DNA of 6,589 bases from Deltaproteobacteria bacterium (GTDB taxonomy: Bacteria > Myxococcota_A > Polyangia > Polyangiales > Houyiibacteriaceae), in assembly GCA_019309605.1 (NCBI GenBank), contig JAFDFW010000176.1:1-6589 (forward strand). The letters are read 5' to 3'. Under the pieces are notes generated by a model. It did no database searches. It saw nothing but the letters and a program-made list of their open reading frames with translations, and was not told where the DNA came from. A program made the position numbers and the translations under genes. Shown one piece after another: positions 6,417-6,589 of the stretch; within the stretch, counting starts at the first letter, position 1, and every line of letters begins with the position of its first letter.

Positions 6417-6589
6417 AGGACACCGACGCTGGCACCGGCACTGACGCTGGCACCGGCACTGACGCTGGCACTGACGCTGGCACCGGCACTGACGCTGGCA
6501 CCGGCACTGACGCTGGCACTGACGCGGCTGGCCCTGACCCTGTCACTGACTCTGCCCCTGGCTCCGACGCTGTTACACTGCCCACATGC
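6383..6589 (+). CDS. Possible overlapping ORF through the repeat (Asp-Ala-Gly-Thr rich), runs off the window
   Basis: An ATG at 6383, inside the end of the preceding gene but in another frame, opens MADPVTLPDSIEDTDAGTGT and continues through the tandem repeat as DAGTGT-DAGTGT-DAGT units, with no stop up to base 6589. Myxobacterial secreted proteins often have such Thr/Ala/Asp linkers, but here there is no signal peptide and no good ribosome site before the ATG. GC-rich hexamer repeats are readily open, and the minus strand is open too. The promoter at 6571-6579 argues that the region is intergenic. Listed as a low-confidence alternative. Confidence 0.15.
   Translation, partial: MADPVTLPDSIEDTDAGTGTDAGTGTDAGTDAGTGTDAGTGTDAGTDAAGPDPVTDSAPGSDAVTLPTC
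6425..6520 (+). repeat. Higher-order tandem repeat: two exact 48-base copies built of three hexamers
   Basis: With A = GACGCT, B = GGCACC and C = GGCACT, the sequence is ABC-ABC-AC repeated twice without error (6425-6472 and 6473-6520). There is thus a hexamer base unit, an 18-base unit and a 48-base super-unit. A diverged hexamer precedes it (6419-6424) and decayed units follow to about 6574. All periods are multiples of three, so length changes would keep a reading frame. It starts nine bases after the stop codon at 6416. Perfect identity of the two 48-base copies suggests recent duplication and copy-number variation. Confidence 0.92.
6571..6579 (+). promoter_or_regulatory. Extended -10 promoter for a gene starting at 6586
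   Basis: TGTTACACT (TG-N-TACACT) is followed by GCCCAC and then ATG at 6586-6588. The six-base gap equals that at the TetR promoter (1505-1513) and would make the mRNA start at the ATG, without a leader. The next gene would therefore begin at 6586, with only its start codon visible. No clear -35 hexamer is present; the upstream DNA is decayed hexamer repeat. Confidence 0.45.
6586..6589 (+). CDS. Probable start of the next gene (only the start codon in the window)
   Basis: The ATG at 6586 is placed six bases after an extended -10 element, as expected for leaderless translation. Nothing of the protein can be read. The call rests on promoter spacing alone. Confidence 0.3.

Noticed and set aside
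6425..6520. CRISPR array
   Set aside because: The units are contiguous hexamers without unique spacers, and no cas gene is present.
6091..6585. Minus-strand open frame with Pro/Ala/Ser/Val repeats
   Set aside because: Half of it is antisense to the conserved end of the 5038-6416 protein, and the repeat part is open simply because the hexamers lack stops in that frame.

Overview
The window looks like a piece of a GC-rich Gram-negative chromosome, most likely Myxococcota or a related former-deltaproteobacterial lineage. The pointers are two secreted proteins (one with a calcium-binding thrombospondin type-3-like segment, one with a MYXO-CTERM-like Cys/hydrophobic/Arg tail), G+C-rich codon use throughout, and leaderless-type extended -10 promoters. 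The taxonomic call is an inference from these signs only.

Layout, left to right. Positions 1-774 (+) hold the 3' part of a MoeB/ThiF/HesA-type adenylyltransferase that starts before the window. Facing it with a 13-base gap is a TetR-family regulator (788-1498, -), whose start codon lies exactly at leaderless spacing from an extended -10 element. Upstream of it on the same strand is a 543-residue FAD-dependent oxidoreductase (1561-3192, -) that resembles eukaryotic delta24-sterol reductase (DHCR24/Diminuto) over nearly its whole length. A 74-base gap with a strong inverted repeat separates this from a secreted 517-residue protein (3267-4820, -). A 217-base divergent intergenic region follows, with an AT-rich core carrying a possible promoter and an imperfect dyad. 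On the other side, a second secreted protein (5038-6416, +) is a clear paralogue of the first, but its reading frame is broken by one base near 5265-5295. The window ends in a hexamer-built higher-order tandem repeat (two exact 48-base copies) followed by another extended -10 with an ATG six bases downstream, probably the start of the next gene.

How the parts may work together (inference): the minus-strand genes 4820->1561 look like one transcription unit making an exported protein and a membrane-associated sterol-reductase-like flavoenzyme. The TetR regulator directly downstream may control them and/or the divergent paralogue. The most interesting biology is the DHCR24-like enzyme in a bacterium next to a head-to-head pair of paralogous exported proteins whose shared core has a DUF1214-like PGVPNWLD...MRW signature but whose C-termini differ completely. 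The substrate of the enzyme and the role of the exported proteins cannot be decided from this window.
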